Source of the DNA: Clostridium sp. CAG:417
GTDB lineage: Bacteria > Bacillota_I > Bacilli_A > RF39 > UBA660
Length of the DNA stretch: 64,000 nucleotides
Direction: 5' to 3'
Assembly: GCA_000432835.1 (NCBI GenBank)
Contig: FR890375.1
Span: 1 to 64,000, forward strand
The notes beneath the pieces were generated by a model, which was not told where the DNA came from, searched no databases, and was given only the letters and a program-made list of their open reading frames with translations. This document shows positions 1 through 7,942 of this stretch, one piece after another (the stretch's first letter is position 1; every line of letters begins with the position of its first letter). A program made the translations under genes and the position numbers.

Positions 1-17
1 AACTGAGCTACAGGTCC
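1..17 (-). tRNA. tRNA gene, 5' end only (cut by window edge)
   Basis: Read on the minus strand, the first 17 bases give a 7-nt acceptor strand (GGACCTG), then TA, then the D-stem start GCTC and AGTT, which is the canonical start of a bacterial tRNA. The anticodon lies outside the window, so the identity cannot be given; Ile or Met would fit the acceptor sequence. Confidence 0.6.
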
Positions 18-115
18 ACTTAATTAAGTTACTTTTATAGTTTACAATATTCCTTTTAAAAAAGCAAGATGTTTTTTTACTTTTTTTCAAGAAGTAAACA
101 ACATTATATTATAAC

Positions 116-147
116 AAAAAAAATAAGAAATCAAGTATTTTCTTATT
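116..147 (-). terminator. Intrinsic terminator after the P-type ATPase gene
   Basis: The 10-bp stem AAATAAGAAA/TTTCTTATTT (121-130 with 138-147) is followed on the minus strand by a run of T. It lies just past the ATPase stop codon. Confidence 0.7.
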
Positions 148-156
148 TTTTTATAA

Positions 157-2514
157 TTAAATTTGTTTTAGTAATGTTTTTCTCTTCTCCTCTTGCATTT
201 TTTTAGCATTTTCGAGGGACTTTTTTAAGACATGTTCTATTAAATTATAGAAATAATGGGAAGTAATAATACATAAAATTGTAGTAAAGATCATTGGCAG
301 GGTAAATGAACTAAATGAAAATATTGTTTTTAATTTTACTATTCCAAATACAAAAAGTAAGAACATACTGCCAAAGAGACATTTTCTCATCATATTAAAA
401 GGCTGACATACTTTAAATAAAAGTATGAATGATGTATAACCAGTCATTAGAACAGATAAGGTTGAGGTTTGCGTATATGTTAATTTCAAAATACTGCTAA
501 TAATAATTATTATTAATATATTTATAACAATAGTAATAGCTGGTGGAACAGCTTTCTTTAAGACATTAGGTAAAAACTTGCCAGTAACCCTTTCATTATT
601 AGGTTCAAAGGAAAGAATAAATGAAGGAATTCCTATTGTAGAAACACTTGCCAAAGTTAACTGGATAGGAATGAAAGGATAAGGCATTTTTATAAATATA
701 AATAGTAAAGCTAAAATACTAGCATAAACTGTTTTAACTAAAAATAGTGAAGCACTTCTTTCAATATTATTAATAGTTCTTCTACCCTCTTTAACAATTT
801 CTGGCATAGACGAAAAGTTGGAATCTAACAATACTAATTGACTAACATTTTTAGTAGCATCCGATCCTGTAGACATGGCAATGGAACAATCGGCTTCTTT
901 AAGGGCTAAGACATCGTTAACTCCATCTCCGGTCATTGCGACAGTATGGCCATGATTTTGAAGGGCAATAACTATTTCTTTTTTCTGCTCTGGTGTTACT
1001 CTGCCAAAAACTGTATATCGTTCAACAGCATTCATAATATCTTCATCAGTTTTTAATGTAGTGGCATCGATCATTTCAATGTCCTCTTTCATTCCTGCTC
1101 TTTTAGCTATATTTAAAACTGTATTTGGATTATCACCCGAAATAATTTTAATTGTTACCCCCTGTTCTTTAAAATAATTAAGAGTGGCAGGAGCTTCTGG
1201 TCTAATTTTATCTCTTAATAGGACAAAGCCTAAAACATGTACATTTTCTAATTTCGCGTTATCTGCCTCACAAACACAAATAACTCTATATTCCTTAGTA
1301 TATTTGTCAATTTTATTTCTGTATTTGTCAATTTTTTCCTTTAATATAAATTCTGGGGCTCCCATGACATATGTTTTTTTATTAGTTACTATTCCTGAGT
1401 ATTTTCTTTTAGAGGAAAAGGATATATTTTTAATAATTTCTTCGTCTAATAACTCACTATGATAGTATTCTTTTAGAGCTTTGGCGGTAGGATTTTCTTC
1501 ATTTAGGGCAGTACAAATCGTTGCTATAATACTACCAATATTTTTATTTGATTCTTTTTTTTCTTCAACTACTTCCATACAGCCCTCTGTTATTGTACCA
1601 GTTTTATCTAAACAAACTACATCAACACGAGCAAGTGTTTCTATACAATATAGGTCATGAACTAATACGTTTCTTCTAGATAACTTTATAACACTAACAG
1701 CTAAAACAGTACTAGTTAGTAGAACTAAACCTTCTGGTATCATTCCAATTAGGGCCGCTACTGTATTAACTACGGCATTAGTAATATTACTATCCTCTAG
1801 GTATAACTGACGATAAAAAAGGAGGATGGCAATTGGTACTATTAACATTGAGATGGTACTAACAATTTTATTTAGGGCATTCATTATCTCACTAGAAACA
1901 GCTTTGATGTATTTAGTATCATTAACTATTTTTGAAGTGTAGTTATCATTTCCTATGTGTTCTACCTGTCCAATAACATTTCCACTAACAATAAAACTAC
2001 CTGATAATATCATATCCCCAGTTTTTTTATAAATGGTTTCTGACTCACCAGTAATAAATGACTCGTCAACTTCAGCCTCACCACTTTTTATAACTGTGTC
2101 TACTACCACTTGGTTACCGGCTTCTAAAATAATGATGTCATCTAAAACAATCTCATTTAGATTAAGTTTATTATCGACGCCTTCTCTTCTTACCTTAACC
2201 TTAGCCTCTGAAATAATTTTTAATTTATCTAAAGTTTTTTTACTACGATATTCTTGAATAATGCTAATTAAGGTATTCAAAATTATAATTATCATAAAGG
2301 CTAAATTTTTATATGAGCCAACTAAAATTATAGCAATTGATAATATAATGTTAATGATATTAAATAAAGTAAATACATTTTCTAAGATTATCTGTTTAAA
2401 TGACTTTGTTTTAGAACTGGGATCAAAATTAACAAGGTTACTTTCGTATCTTTTTGTTACTTCTTCAACATTAAGCCCAACATTTATATCTGGATTAAAT
2501 CTCTTTACTGACAT
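157..2514 (-). CDS. Cation-translocating P-type ATPase
   Basis: About 785 aa. It has the ordered marks of a P-type ATPase: an actuator TGES loop near residue 155, a PEGL motif in the membrane core near 260, the phosphorylation motif DKTGT with the acceptor Asp near 303, the nucleotide-domain MGAPE near 386 and the hinge GDGVND near 529. Hydrophobic pairs lie before and after the actuator and a cluster of about six closes the protein. PEGL and the lack of an N-terminal metal-binding Cys motif argue for the Ca/Mg-type (CtpE-like) branch rather than heavy-metal pumps; the ion is not known. The start is the ATG behind GGGGAGGT; an in-frame start 12 codons upstream has no such site. It is a single-gene transcript divergent from tRNA-Lys. 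Confidence 0.9.
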   Translation of the reverse strand: MSVKRFNPDINVGLNVEEVTKRYESNLVNFDPSSKTKSFKQIILENVFTLFNIINIILSIAIILVGSYKNLAFMIIIILNTLISIIQEYRSKKTLDKLKIISEAKVKVRREGVDNKLNLNEIVLDDIIILEAGNQVVVDTVIKSGEAEVDESFITGESETIYKKTGDMILSGSFIVSGNVIGQVEHIGNDNYTSKIVNDTKYIKAVSSEIMNALNKIVSTISMLIVPIAILLFYRQLYLEDSNITNAVVNTVAALIGMIPEGLVLLTSTVLAVSVIKLSRRNVLVHDLYCIETLARVDVVCLDKTGTITEGCMEVVEEKKESNKNIGSIIATICTALNEENPTAKALKEYYHSELLDEEIIKNISFSSKRKYSGIVTNKKTYVMGAPEFILKEKIDKYRNKIDKYTKEYRVICVCEADNAKLENVHVLGFVLLRDKIRPEAPATLNYFKEQGVTIKIISGDNPNTVLNIAKRAGMKEDIEMIDATTLKTDEDIMNAVERYTVFGRVTPEQKKEIVIALQNHGHTVAMTGDGVNDVLALKEADCSIAMSTGSDATKNVSQLVLLDSNFSSMPEIVKEGRRTINNIERSASLFLVKTVYASILALLFIFIKMPYPFIPIQLTLASVSTIGIPSFILSFEPNNERVTGKFLPNVLKKAVPPAITIVINILIIIIISSILKLTYTQTSTLSVLMTGYTSFILLFKVCQPFNMMRKCLFGSMFLLFVFGIVKLKTIFSFSSFTLPMIFTTILCIITSHYFYNLIEHVLKKSLENAKKMQEEKRKTLLKQI

Positions 2515-2656
2515 ACCATTACCTCCCCTATATTCAATAATATACCACAATTTTTTTGTTATTGTTTAATTATATTAAGTTATTTTGTGAAATTTAGCAA
2601 AAAAATCTATGCAAATAATAAATTGTGTGTTATACTCTTATTTGTAAATTGATTTT

Positions 2657-2732
2657 GTCTCCTTAGCTCAGTTGGTAGAGCAACTGACTCTTAATCAGTG
2701 GGTCTGCGGTTCGAGCCCGCAAGGGGACACCA
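2657..2732 (+). tRNA. tRNA-Lys (anticodon CTT)
   Basis: This is a 76-nt cloverleaf. The acceptor arms GTCTCCT/AGGGGAC pair with one G-T, the D-arm contains AGCTCAGTTGG, the anticodon stem-loop reads ACTGA-CT-CTT-AA-TCAGT, the T-loop is GGTTCGAGCC, and the CCA end is encoded. An extended -10 (TG-T-TATACT, 2628-2636) lies about 20 nt upstream. Confidence 0.96.
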
Positions 2733-2742
2733 TTTGAATTTT

Positions 2743-2765
2743 AAGACAACATAGTTGTCTTTTTA
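2743..2765 (+). terminator. Terminator of tRNA-Lys
   Basis: The 8-bp stem AAGACAAC/GTTGTCTT with an ATA loop is followed by TTTT, 10 nt after the encoded CCA. Confidence 0.75.
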
Positions 2766-2800
2766 TTATAGATTATACAATTCTTATGCTTTTGTTCTAA

Positions 2801-2836
2801 AAAAAATGTAGTTTCAAAATTTGAAGCTACATTTTT
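2801..2836 (-). terminator. Terminator of the rbfA-ddl operon
   Basis: A 13-bp stem (2806-2818 with 2820-2832, one G-T pair) has A-rich and T-rich flanks on both sides. It sits directly after the ddl stop and probably works in both directions, separating tRNA-Lys from ddl. Confidence 0.8.
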
Positions 2837-2837
2837 C

Positions 2838-4058
2838 TTATTTTAGTTTTGTTTTTCCACCCTTTAGACTATTATTTGCAAATCCTTGTAAGATATTAGT
2901 ATCAAAGGTATAAGTCTTGCTTGATCTTTTTTTATAATCCTTAATTCCTATATTAATCATATCATCTAATAATTCTGTATAATCTTTTCCTAATGGTTCC
3001 CATAAATAGAAAGCTAATGATCCTGGAATTGAATTTATTTCATTTACATATACTTTATTTTTCTTACTGTCAATCAAAAAGTCTATTCTGCAACAGCCAG
3101 AACTTCCTAATGCCTTAAAGGCTTTTTTAGCAACAGTTTCTACTTCTTCTTTTAACTTATCTGATAAGTCAGCAGGAATTTTTCTTGACGCAGATAACAT
3201 TCCTTTTGATCCTTTACAAGATGGGACACTTTTTACACCAAATTTAGCTTTGGTTTTTCCTCCACCAATATATTTATCCTCATATGTTAAAAATTTATTA
3301 TGACCATTTACTTCTTCTATAACACTTAGTTTTTGATGTTCATAATTTCCTAATACACTTATATTTACTTCTTTTAGATTTTCCACTACTTCCTCTACTA
3401 AAATTTTAGTATCATAATTGATTGCATCGTCAATTGCCTCACAAAGTTTTGCTTCATCTTCAGCATAGGAAATACCAATACTACTTCCTGTTGTAGCTGG
3501 TTTTACAATAAGTGGATATTTTAACTTAGCTATTTTCTTTAAGACTTCATCTTTATCTGTTTTATATTCGCTATCATAAAACCATACATATTTTGATAAT
3601 GGTAAGTCTTCTTTCTCAAAAATAGCTTTCATAAACACTTTATCTTGACCTACTACACTGGCATAGGTATTTGGTCCAACAAATGGAATACCAATCGTTT
3701 GTAAATATCCTTGTAGGACACCATCTTCAACATTAGTTCCATGAACTATAGGGAACGCTATATCAATTTCTGCTACTTCACGTTTGAATAGACCTTTTTT
3801 CTTTTGTAAGATAAATCTATTATTTTTTTCTACTAACACTACATTAGTAGCATATTTTTTTATTAAAGATAAATCTTGGTATGAGTCAATATCCTTTAGC
3901 ATTGCTCCTGTATACCACTGTCTATCTTTTGTTATATAAATGGGAATAATATCATATTTTTCCTCATTCATTTTATTTATTGCTTGAATAGCAGAAATTA
4001 TACTAACCTCATGTTCTGCTGATTCTCCACCAAAAATAACTCCTACTTTAATTTTCAT
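2838..4058 (-). CDS. ddl: D-alanine--D-alanine ligase
   Basis: The 406-aa protein is an ATP-grasp ligase that makes the D-Ala-D-Ala dipeptide for peptidoglycan in the cytoplasm. The N-terminal signature GGESAEHEVSIISA (residues ~10-24) is the family's first substrate motif. The central ATP-grasp part carries PLIVKPATTGSSIGIS, and the C-terminal NEINSIPGS holds the metal and D-Ala binding residues. It is longer than the usual 310-370 aa; the extra length is an insertion around residues 255-300 and a basic C-terminal tail. It is the last gene of an operon with murF 15 bp upstream, so dipeptide synthesis and its use by MurF are encoded together. Confidence 0.96.
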   Translation of the reverse strand: MKIKVGVIFGGESAEHEVSIISAIQAINKMNEEKYDIIPIYITKDRQWYTGAMLKDIDSYQDLSLIKKYATNVVLVEKNNRFILQKKKGLFKREVAEIDIAFPIVHGTNVEDGVLQGYLQTIGIPFVGPNTYASVVGQDKVFMKAIFEKEDLPLSKYVWFYDSEYKTDKDEVLKKIAKLKYPLIVKPATTGSSIGISYAEDEAKLCEAIDDAINYDTKILVEEVVENLKEVNISVLGNYEHQKLSVIEEVNGHNKFLTYEDKYIGGGKTKAKFGVKSVPSCKGSKGMLSASRKIPADLSDKLKEEVETVAKKAFKALGSSGCCRIDFLIDSKKNKVYVNEINSIPGSLAFYLWEPLGKDYTELLDDMINIGIKDYKKRSSKTYTFDTNILQGFANNSLKGGKTKLK

Positions 4059-4073
4059 TATGAAACTCCTCCT

Positions 4074-5687
4074 CTATTTTTCGTTATATGTATCTGGTAA
4101 ATCATTTTCAAATAAAGCATACACATCTTGATCAGTGTTACTTTTTATTGAATTTATAAATTTATAGGCTTCTCTTACATCATTGTAAACAATAACATTG
4201 TCAAAGTCATAGCCTTGTCTTTTTAATCCTTGACTAATTGGCTTTGTTTTCTCAGCACCAATTAGGACAACATAATCGCTAACGCCCGCTATTTGTTCAC
4301 CGAATTTTTCATTATATTCGTCTTCTTTTTTTCCAAGTTCTATCATACCTGGAGTCACGACTATTTTTATACCTGGCATCATTTTTAAAACATCTAAGGC
4401 ATTCTTTGCACCTGTTGGATTAGAATTATAAGCATCATCAATCATATAAAAATTTCCTAAGCGTTTTAATTCTAGACGATGTTCTATTGGTCTAACTCCT
4501 CTTACCGCAACTTGTAAATCAGATATTTCAATTCCAAATTCAAGTCCAAGGGCGATTGAAGCTAAAATGTTATAAACATTGTGTTTTCCTAATAACTTAG
4601 TCTCAAATTGATACTTCTTTGTACTGTTCTTAAGCACTAAGTCAAAGGTTGTTCCTTTGGATGAACATTTTATATTGGTAGCTCGTACTGCAGCTTCTTC
4701 ATTATCAATACCAATCCAAACTATCTTACAATTATTTTTCAAATTGTAATTTACTTGTTTTTCATCATCCATGTTTAGAATACCTATTCCATTTGATGGA
4801 AGTGACTCAATTAGTTCAAATTTACCATCAATAATATTTTGTTCACTACCAAAGCTTTCAAGATGAGCAGTTCCAATTCTTGTTAGAATTCCATATTGAG
4901 GTTTTACTAAATTACATAGTCCCTTTATTTCACCCTTTACATAGGCTCCCATTTCCGCTATGAATATTTCTGTAAACTTATCCATATTGTTATTAATAGT
5001 CATAATCAAACCATTATAAGTATTTAAGTTTTTAGGAGTTGGTAAGGCATTATATTTAATATTTAAAATATCACTTAAAATATTTTTACTACTTGTTTTA
5101 CCATAACTACCGGTAATACCTATTATTTTAAGATTTGGCATACTCTTTAATTTCTTTTGAGCCTTATTCTTATAATATATATATACCATTCTTTCAATTG
5201 GATAATTAATGATATTAGCAACAAAAACAATCAAAGCATTTAAATAAGTAGCAATAGCAAGAATTAATATCATTAACCACACATACTCGATATCATTTTT
5301 ATGTAAAAACATTAAAATAATAGGAATTAAATATATTATTGAAGTAGTCAAAATTAAGCGTTTTATTCTTTTGGTATAAACAAGTGGCTTTTTTGTTTGT
5401 TCATTTTTAAGATGGTTTTTCCAAAGTATAAATGAAACTAAATATATAATTATTAAAGCGAGTTCAATAATGAAATTATATAATCTTAAATCATATACTA
5501 CAAATAATCCTATTGCAGATAATAAAATGGCTATTATTTCTATATTCAAAAACTGTGAACAGTGTTTTAAATTCCACTTGATATAGCGATTATTTTCATT
5601 ATAAAGATTTTGTTGTAACATATGTAGACTTTTTTTGCTTTTAACAAACAGTAAGGCAATAATTAAAATGGTTATTAAGTAAAACAT
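4074..5687 (-). CDS. murF: Membrane-anchored MurF-type UDP-MurNAc-tripeptide--D-Ala-D-Ala ligase
   Basis: This 537-aa Mur ligase has the ATP loop GITGSYGKTSSKN at ~189-201, a central domain with IAEMGAY and GTAHLESFGS, and a C-terminal domain opening at GVRPIEHRLE followed by DDAYNSNP, which is the MurF pattern. It should add D-Ala-D-Ala to the UDP-linked tripeptide. Unlike classical soluble MurF (about 450 aa), it begins with about 165 residues that form about five membrane segments (roughly 1-15, 48-66, 70-90, 108-128, 135-160). The start follows AGGAGGAATGT. It lies between an alpha/beta hydrolase gene (9 bp) and ddl (15 bp) in one operon. MurF specificity rather than a related Mur ligase is inferred from ddl adjacency and the DAYNSNP motif. 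Confidence 0.85.
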   Translation of the reverse strand: MFYLITILIIALLFVKSKKSLHMLQQNLYNENNRYIKWNLKHCSQFLNIEIIAILLSAIGLFVVYDLRLYNFIIELALIIIYLVSFILWKNHLKNEQTKKPLVYTKRIKRLILTTSIIYLIPIILMFLHKNDIEYVWLMILILAIATYLNALIVFVANIINYPIERMVYIYYKNKAQKKLKSMPNLKIIGITGSYGKTSSKNILSDILNIKYNALPTPKNLNTYNGLIMTINNNMDKFTEIFIAEMGAYVKGEIKGLCNLVKPQYGILTRIGTAHLESFGSEQNIIDGKFELIESLPSNGIGILNMDDEKQVNYNLKNNCKIVWIGIDNEEAAVRATNIKCSSKGTTFDLVLKNSTKKYQFETKLLGKHNVYNILASIALGLEFGIEISDLQVAVRGVRPIEHRLELKRLGNFYMIDDAYNSNPTGAKNALDVLKMMPGIKIVVTPGMIELGKKEDEYNEKFGEQIAGVSDYVVLIGAEKTKPISQGLKRQGYDFDNVIVYNDVREAYKFINSIKSNTDQDVYALFENDLPDTYNEK

Positions 5688-5696
5688 ACATTCCTC

Positions 5697-6416
5697 CTAT
5701 AAAAAGTTATTTAAAATACTAATTACTTGCGGTAGATTTTCTAAATAAGCATAATGTGTTCCTCTTAGAACTATTAATCCGGCATCTAGCATTGTACCTT
5801 CTAATAATTTAGCATCTTCAATTGAAGCTTCTTCATCATTATCACCCCAGATTAGTAATGTTGGAGCCTTAATCTTCTTGGCATATTCAAAAAGATCTTT
5901 ATTCACGACATTTACTAATACTTGACGCATTATAGGAGACGCATTCTTATAGTCTCTTGAGCCAATATACTTTTTCATATATTCGCCAATTTTATTCATT
6001 CCGGGCATTGTTTTTATTTTCTTTAGTATTCTTGTTTTAATATCAGTCGGTGATTTTTCTGGACGAACTGGGCTACCAAATAGAATCAGTTTTTCAATAT
6101 TATTTTCAGATGCATAACGGATGGCAAGTCTTCCACCGAATGAATGTCCCATAACAATGGGTTTCTTAATATTTAACTGTTCAACAACTTCCTCTAACAT
6201 TAGTGAATATTGATCTATGTCCCATGGAAAGGGTGGCTCTTTACTTTCACCAAATCCAGGTAAATCTAATATAGTAATTCTAAATTTATCTTGTAGGGCA
6301 TCACCTATTGGACGCATCATTTCAATATTTTGCCCCCAGCCATGTAATAAAATTATATCTTTGCCCTTACCATATTGTATGTAATTTACTTCTGTATTGT
6401 TAGCCTTTAATTTCAT
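5697..6416 (-). CDS. Alpha/beta-fold hydrolase
   Basis: The 239-aa protein has a complete catalytic triad: the nucleophile Ser in GHSFGG (~92), Asp in WGDNDEE (~192) and His in GTHYAYLE (~221). The oxyanion-loop motif LLHGWGQN is near residue 25. No signal peptide is seen, so it is cytoplasmic; the substrate is unknown. I chose the ATG behind AGGGTGATTAT; upstream in-frame codons back to 6461 have no ribosome binding site. It sits between rbfA and murF. That position suggests operon membership but does not give a function. Confidence 0.85.
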   Translation of the reverse strand: MKLKANNTEVNYIQYGKGKDIILLHGWGQNIEMMRPIGDALQDKFRITILDLPGFGESKEPPFPWDIDQYSLMLEEVVEQLNIKKPIVMGHSFGGRLAIRYASENNIEKLILFGSPVRPEKSPTDIKTRILKKIKTMPGMNKIGEYMKKYIGSRDYKNASPIMRQVLVNVVNKDLFEYAKKIKAPTLLIWGDNDEEASIEDAKLLEGTMLDAGLIVLRGTHYAYLENLPQVISILNNFL

Positions 6417-6467
6417 ATAATCACCCTTAACTTCATAATTATAATAACACAAATGAAACAAATTGTA

Positions 6468-6821
6468 TTAATTTTGTTTTTCTTTATGTAACTTATCTAT
6501 TATTTTTTCTATTTTTTCTCCATATTCTATTGAGTCATCATAAATAAACTTTAATTCTGGTGTATGCCTTATTTCAATTCTTTCACTAAGTTTTCCTCTA
6601 ATGAATGATGCAGCATTATTTATATCTTCTAATACCTTTTCTTTTTTATCTTTATCTAAGACTGTGAAATATACTTTGGCATAACTTAAATCGTTAGTAA
6701 TATCACAACCTGTTATGGTCACGAATTTTAAATCCTCATCACGGACTTCTTCCATTAAAATCATACTAATTTCTTCCATAAAAGCATGATTTAAACGTTT
6801 AATTCTAATATTATTAGCCAT
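6468..6821 (-). CDS. rbfA: 30S ribosome-binding factor A
   Basis: The 117-aa protein is the usual size for RbfA, a KH-fold assembly factor that binds the 30S subunit during 16S rRNA 5' end maturation. The N-terminal IRIKRLNHAFMEEIS helix, the central VTITGCDITNDLSYAKVYFTVL strand region and the IRHTPELKFIYDDS motif are characteristic. The start follows TAGGAGGGATAAAT. An extended -10 (TGA-TATAAT, minus strand 6840-6845) lies just upstream, so rbfA is probably the first gene of the rbfA-hydrolase-murF-ddl operon. Confidence 0.96.
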   Translation of the reverse strand: MANNIRIKRLNHAFMEEISMILMEEVRDEDLKFVTITGCDITNDLSYAKVYFTVLDKDKKEKVLEDINNAASFIRGKLSERIEIRHTPELKFIYDDSIEYGEKIEKIIDKLHKEKQN

Positions 6822-6949
6822 ATTTATCCCTCCTATTTCATTATATCATTATTGTATTAATTTCTAAAGTATAAATCTTTTATAGTGTAAAGTTTAAAAA
6901 TAGGAAATAATTATTATTAACGCGTTATGCAGAAAAATGGGAAAAATGT

Positions 6950-6978
6950 TTGACTTTGTTTTCTTTTTATGGTAAAGT
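6950..6978 (+). promoter_or_regulatory. Promoter of rpmB
   Basis: TTGACT (6950-6955), a 17-bp spacer and TAAAGT (6973-6978) give a good sigma-A promoter 38 bp before the ATG. A 10-bp palindrome TAACGCGTTA (6918-6927) lies upstream between this promoter and that of rbfA. Confidence 0.75.
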
Positions 6979-7015
6979 TAGTAAGCAGATGTAGTTAACG
7001 CAAAGGAGGGATAAT

Positions 7016-7198
7016 ATGGCAGTTAAGATTACAAGTAGAAAACCTTTATCAGCTAATGATAGATCACATGCTTTAAATACGACTAAAAGACAACAAAAAT
7101 TGAACTTACAAGTTGTAAGACTTGAAGATGGTACAAAGGTTAGAATGACTACTAGAGAAAAGAGATCATTAAACAAAGGTGAAAGAATAGCTGCATAA
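7016..7198 (+). CDS. rpmB: 50S ribosomal protein L28 (bL28)
   Basis: The 60-aa basic protein carries the bL28 core NDRSHALNTTKR near residue 14, then LNLQVVRLEDGTKVRMTTRE. It lacks the CxxC pairs of zinc-binding L28 versions, so it is a zinc-independent form. The ribosome binding site AAAGGAGGG is very strong. It is transcribed alone, divergent from rbfA, with its own promoter and terminator, as is common for rpmB. Confidence 0.95.
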   Translation: MAVKITSRKPLSANDRSHALNTTKRQQKLNLQVVRLEDGTKVRMTTREKRSLNKGERIAA

Positions 7199-7211
7199 GC
7201 TATCTTTTTTT
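7187..7211 (+). terminator. Terminator of rpmB
   Basis: ATAGCT-gcata-AGCTAT followed by C and seven T; the stem overlaps the last codons of rpmB. Confidence 0.75.
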
Positions 7212-7231
7212 ATATAATAAAATATTATCAC

Positions 7232-7260
7232 TAAAAAAGAGTCCTAATTACATAGGGCTC
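7232..7260 (-). terminator. Terminator of the 7.2-7.9 kb membrane protein gene
   Basis: On the minus strand GAGcCCTA-tgtaat-TAGGaCTC (one mismatch) is followed by TTTTTT. The gene's stop codon lies inside the hairpin. Confidence 0.65.
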
Positions 7261-7876
7261 CTAATTTTTCACTTTCCTTTTTTACCTTTGTTAAATTATA
7301 ATCCTTAGTAAAATTAGGAATATTTATATATCTATTTATAATCGCTTGTTTTTCATTATAAATATAAGTTGTATAGTTTATATTTGTATTTATATTTAAT
7401 GTATTATTTGTAATTAACATGGCTAATGATATCCCGCTATTTAAGTCACTATATGTTGGTACACCAAAACTAGCATTTACTAAATTAGTTTGAATGGTTG
7501 GTAATGAAGTTATATTAGCGTTATCTATTGGAACAATAGTTGAAGTTGTTGAGCCAGAAATTAATTTTTGATTGTTAAATTTATATGTTGTCTTAGTGTT
7601 GATATTAACATTAAAGATATTATCCACTAAATTTGAGATACACGTGATTTCATTTTTTTCTTTTTCGGTTTTTTGTGGTGCATTTAGTTTTTTATGCGTT
7701 AAAAAGATTGAATATGAAATTCCTATAATAATTAGAATAATACCCAAAATAAGTAAAGCGATGGGTGTTTTTTTTCTTTTTTCTATCTTGTCTTTCTTTT
7801 CTGCTTCTCTTATTTCATTTAAATTAAGGACGTGAGTTTTCATTAGTTCTTCTTGAACGTCTTTTTTCTTGGCCAT
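7244..7876 (-). CDS. Single-pass membrane protein with a two-cysteine extracellular domain, function unknown
   Basis: About 210 aa. A charged cytoplasmic N-terminus (AEKKDKIEKRKK) precedes one membrane segment at ~40-62, then an outside domain with one Cys near its start (EITCISN) and one at the very end (GALCN). I do not recognise a named family. The layout, with YKFNNQKLI and a terminal EKLGxxC, resembles two other proteins here (38394-39119 and 56764-57204), so they look like diverged paralogues. The start is the ATG after GAGGGTGATGAT. It lies between rpmB and typA in its own unit. Confidence 0.75.
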   Translation of the reverse strand: MAKKKDVQEELMKTHVLNLNEIREAEKKDKIEKRKKTPIALLILGIILIIIGISYSIFLTHKKLNAPQKTEKEKNEITCISNLVDNIFNVNINTKTTYKFNNQKLISGSTTSTIVPIDNANITSLPTIQTNLVNASFGVPTYSDLNSGISLAMLITNNTLNINTNINYTTYIYNEKQAIINRYINIPNFTKDYNLTKVKKESEKLGALCN

Positions 7877-7919
7877 ATCATCACCCTCTATCATAAGTAT
7901 ATTATAAATAAATGTTTAA

Positions 7920-7942
7920 AAAAAAACAACTATATAATAGTT
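7920..7942 (-). terminator. Terminator of typA
   Basis: AACTAT-tat-ATAGTT followed on the minus strand by G and eight T, at the typA stop codon. Confidence 0.75.
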
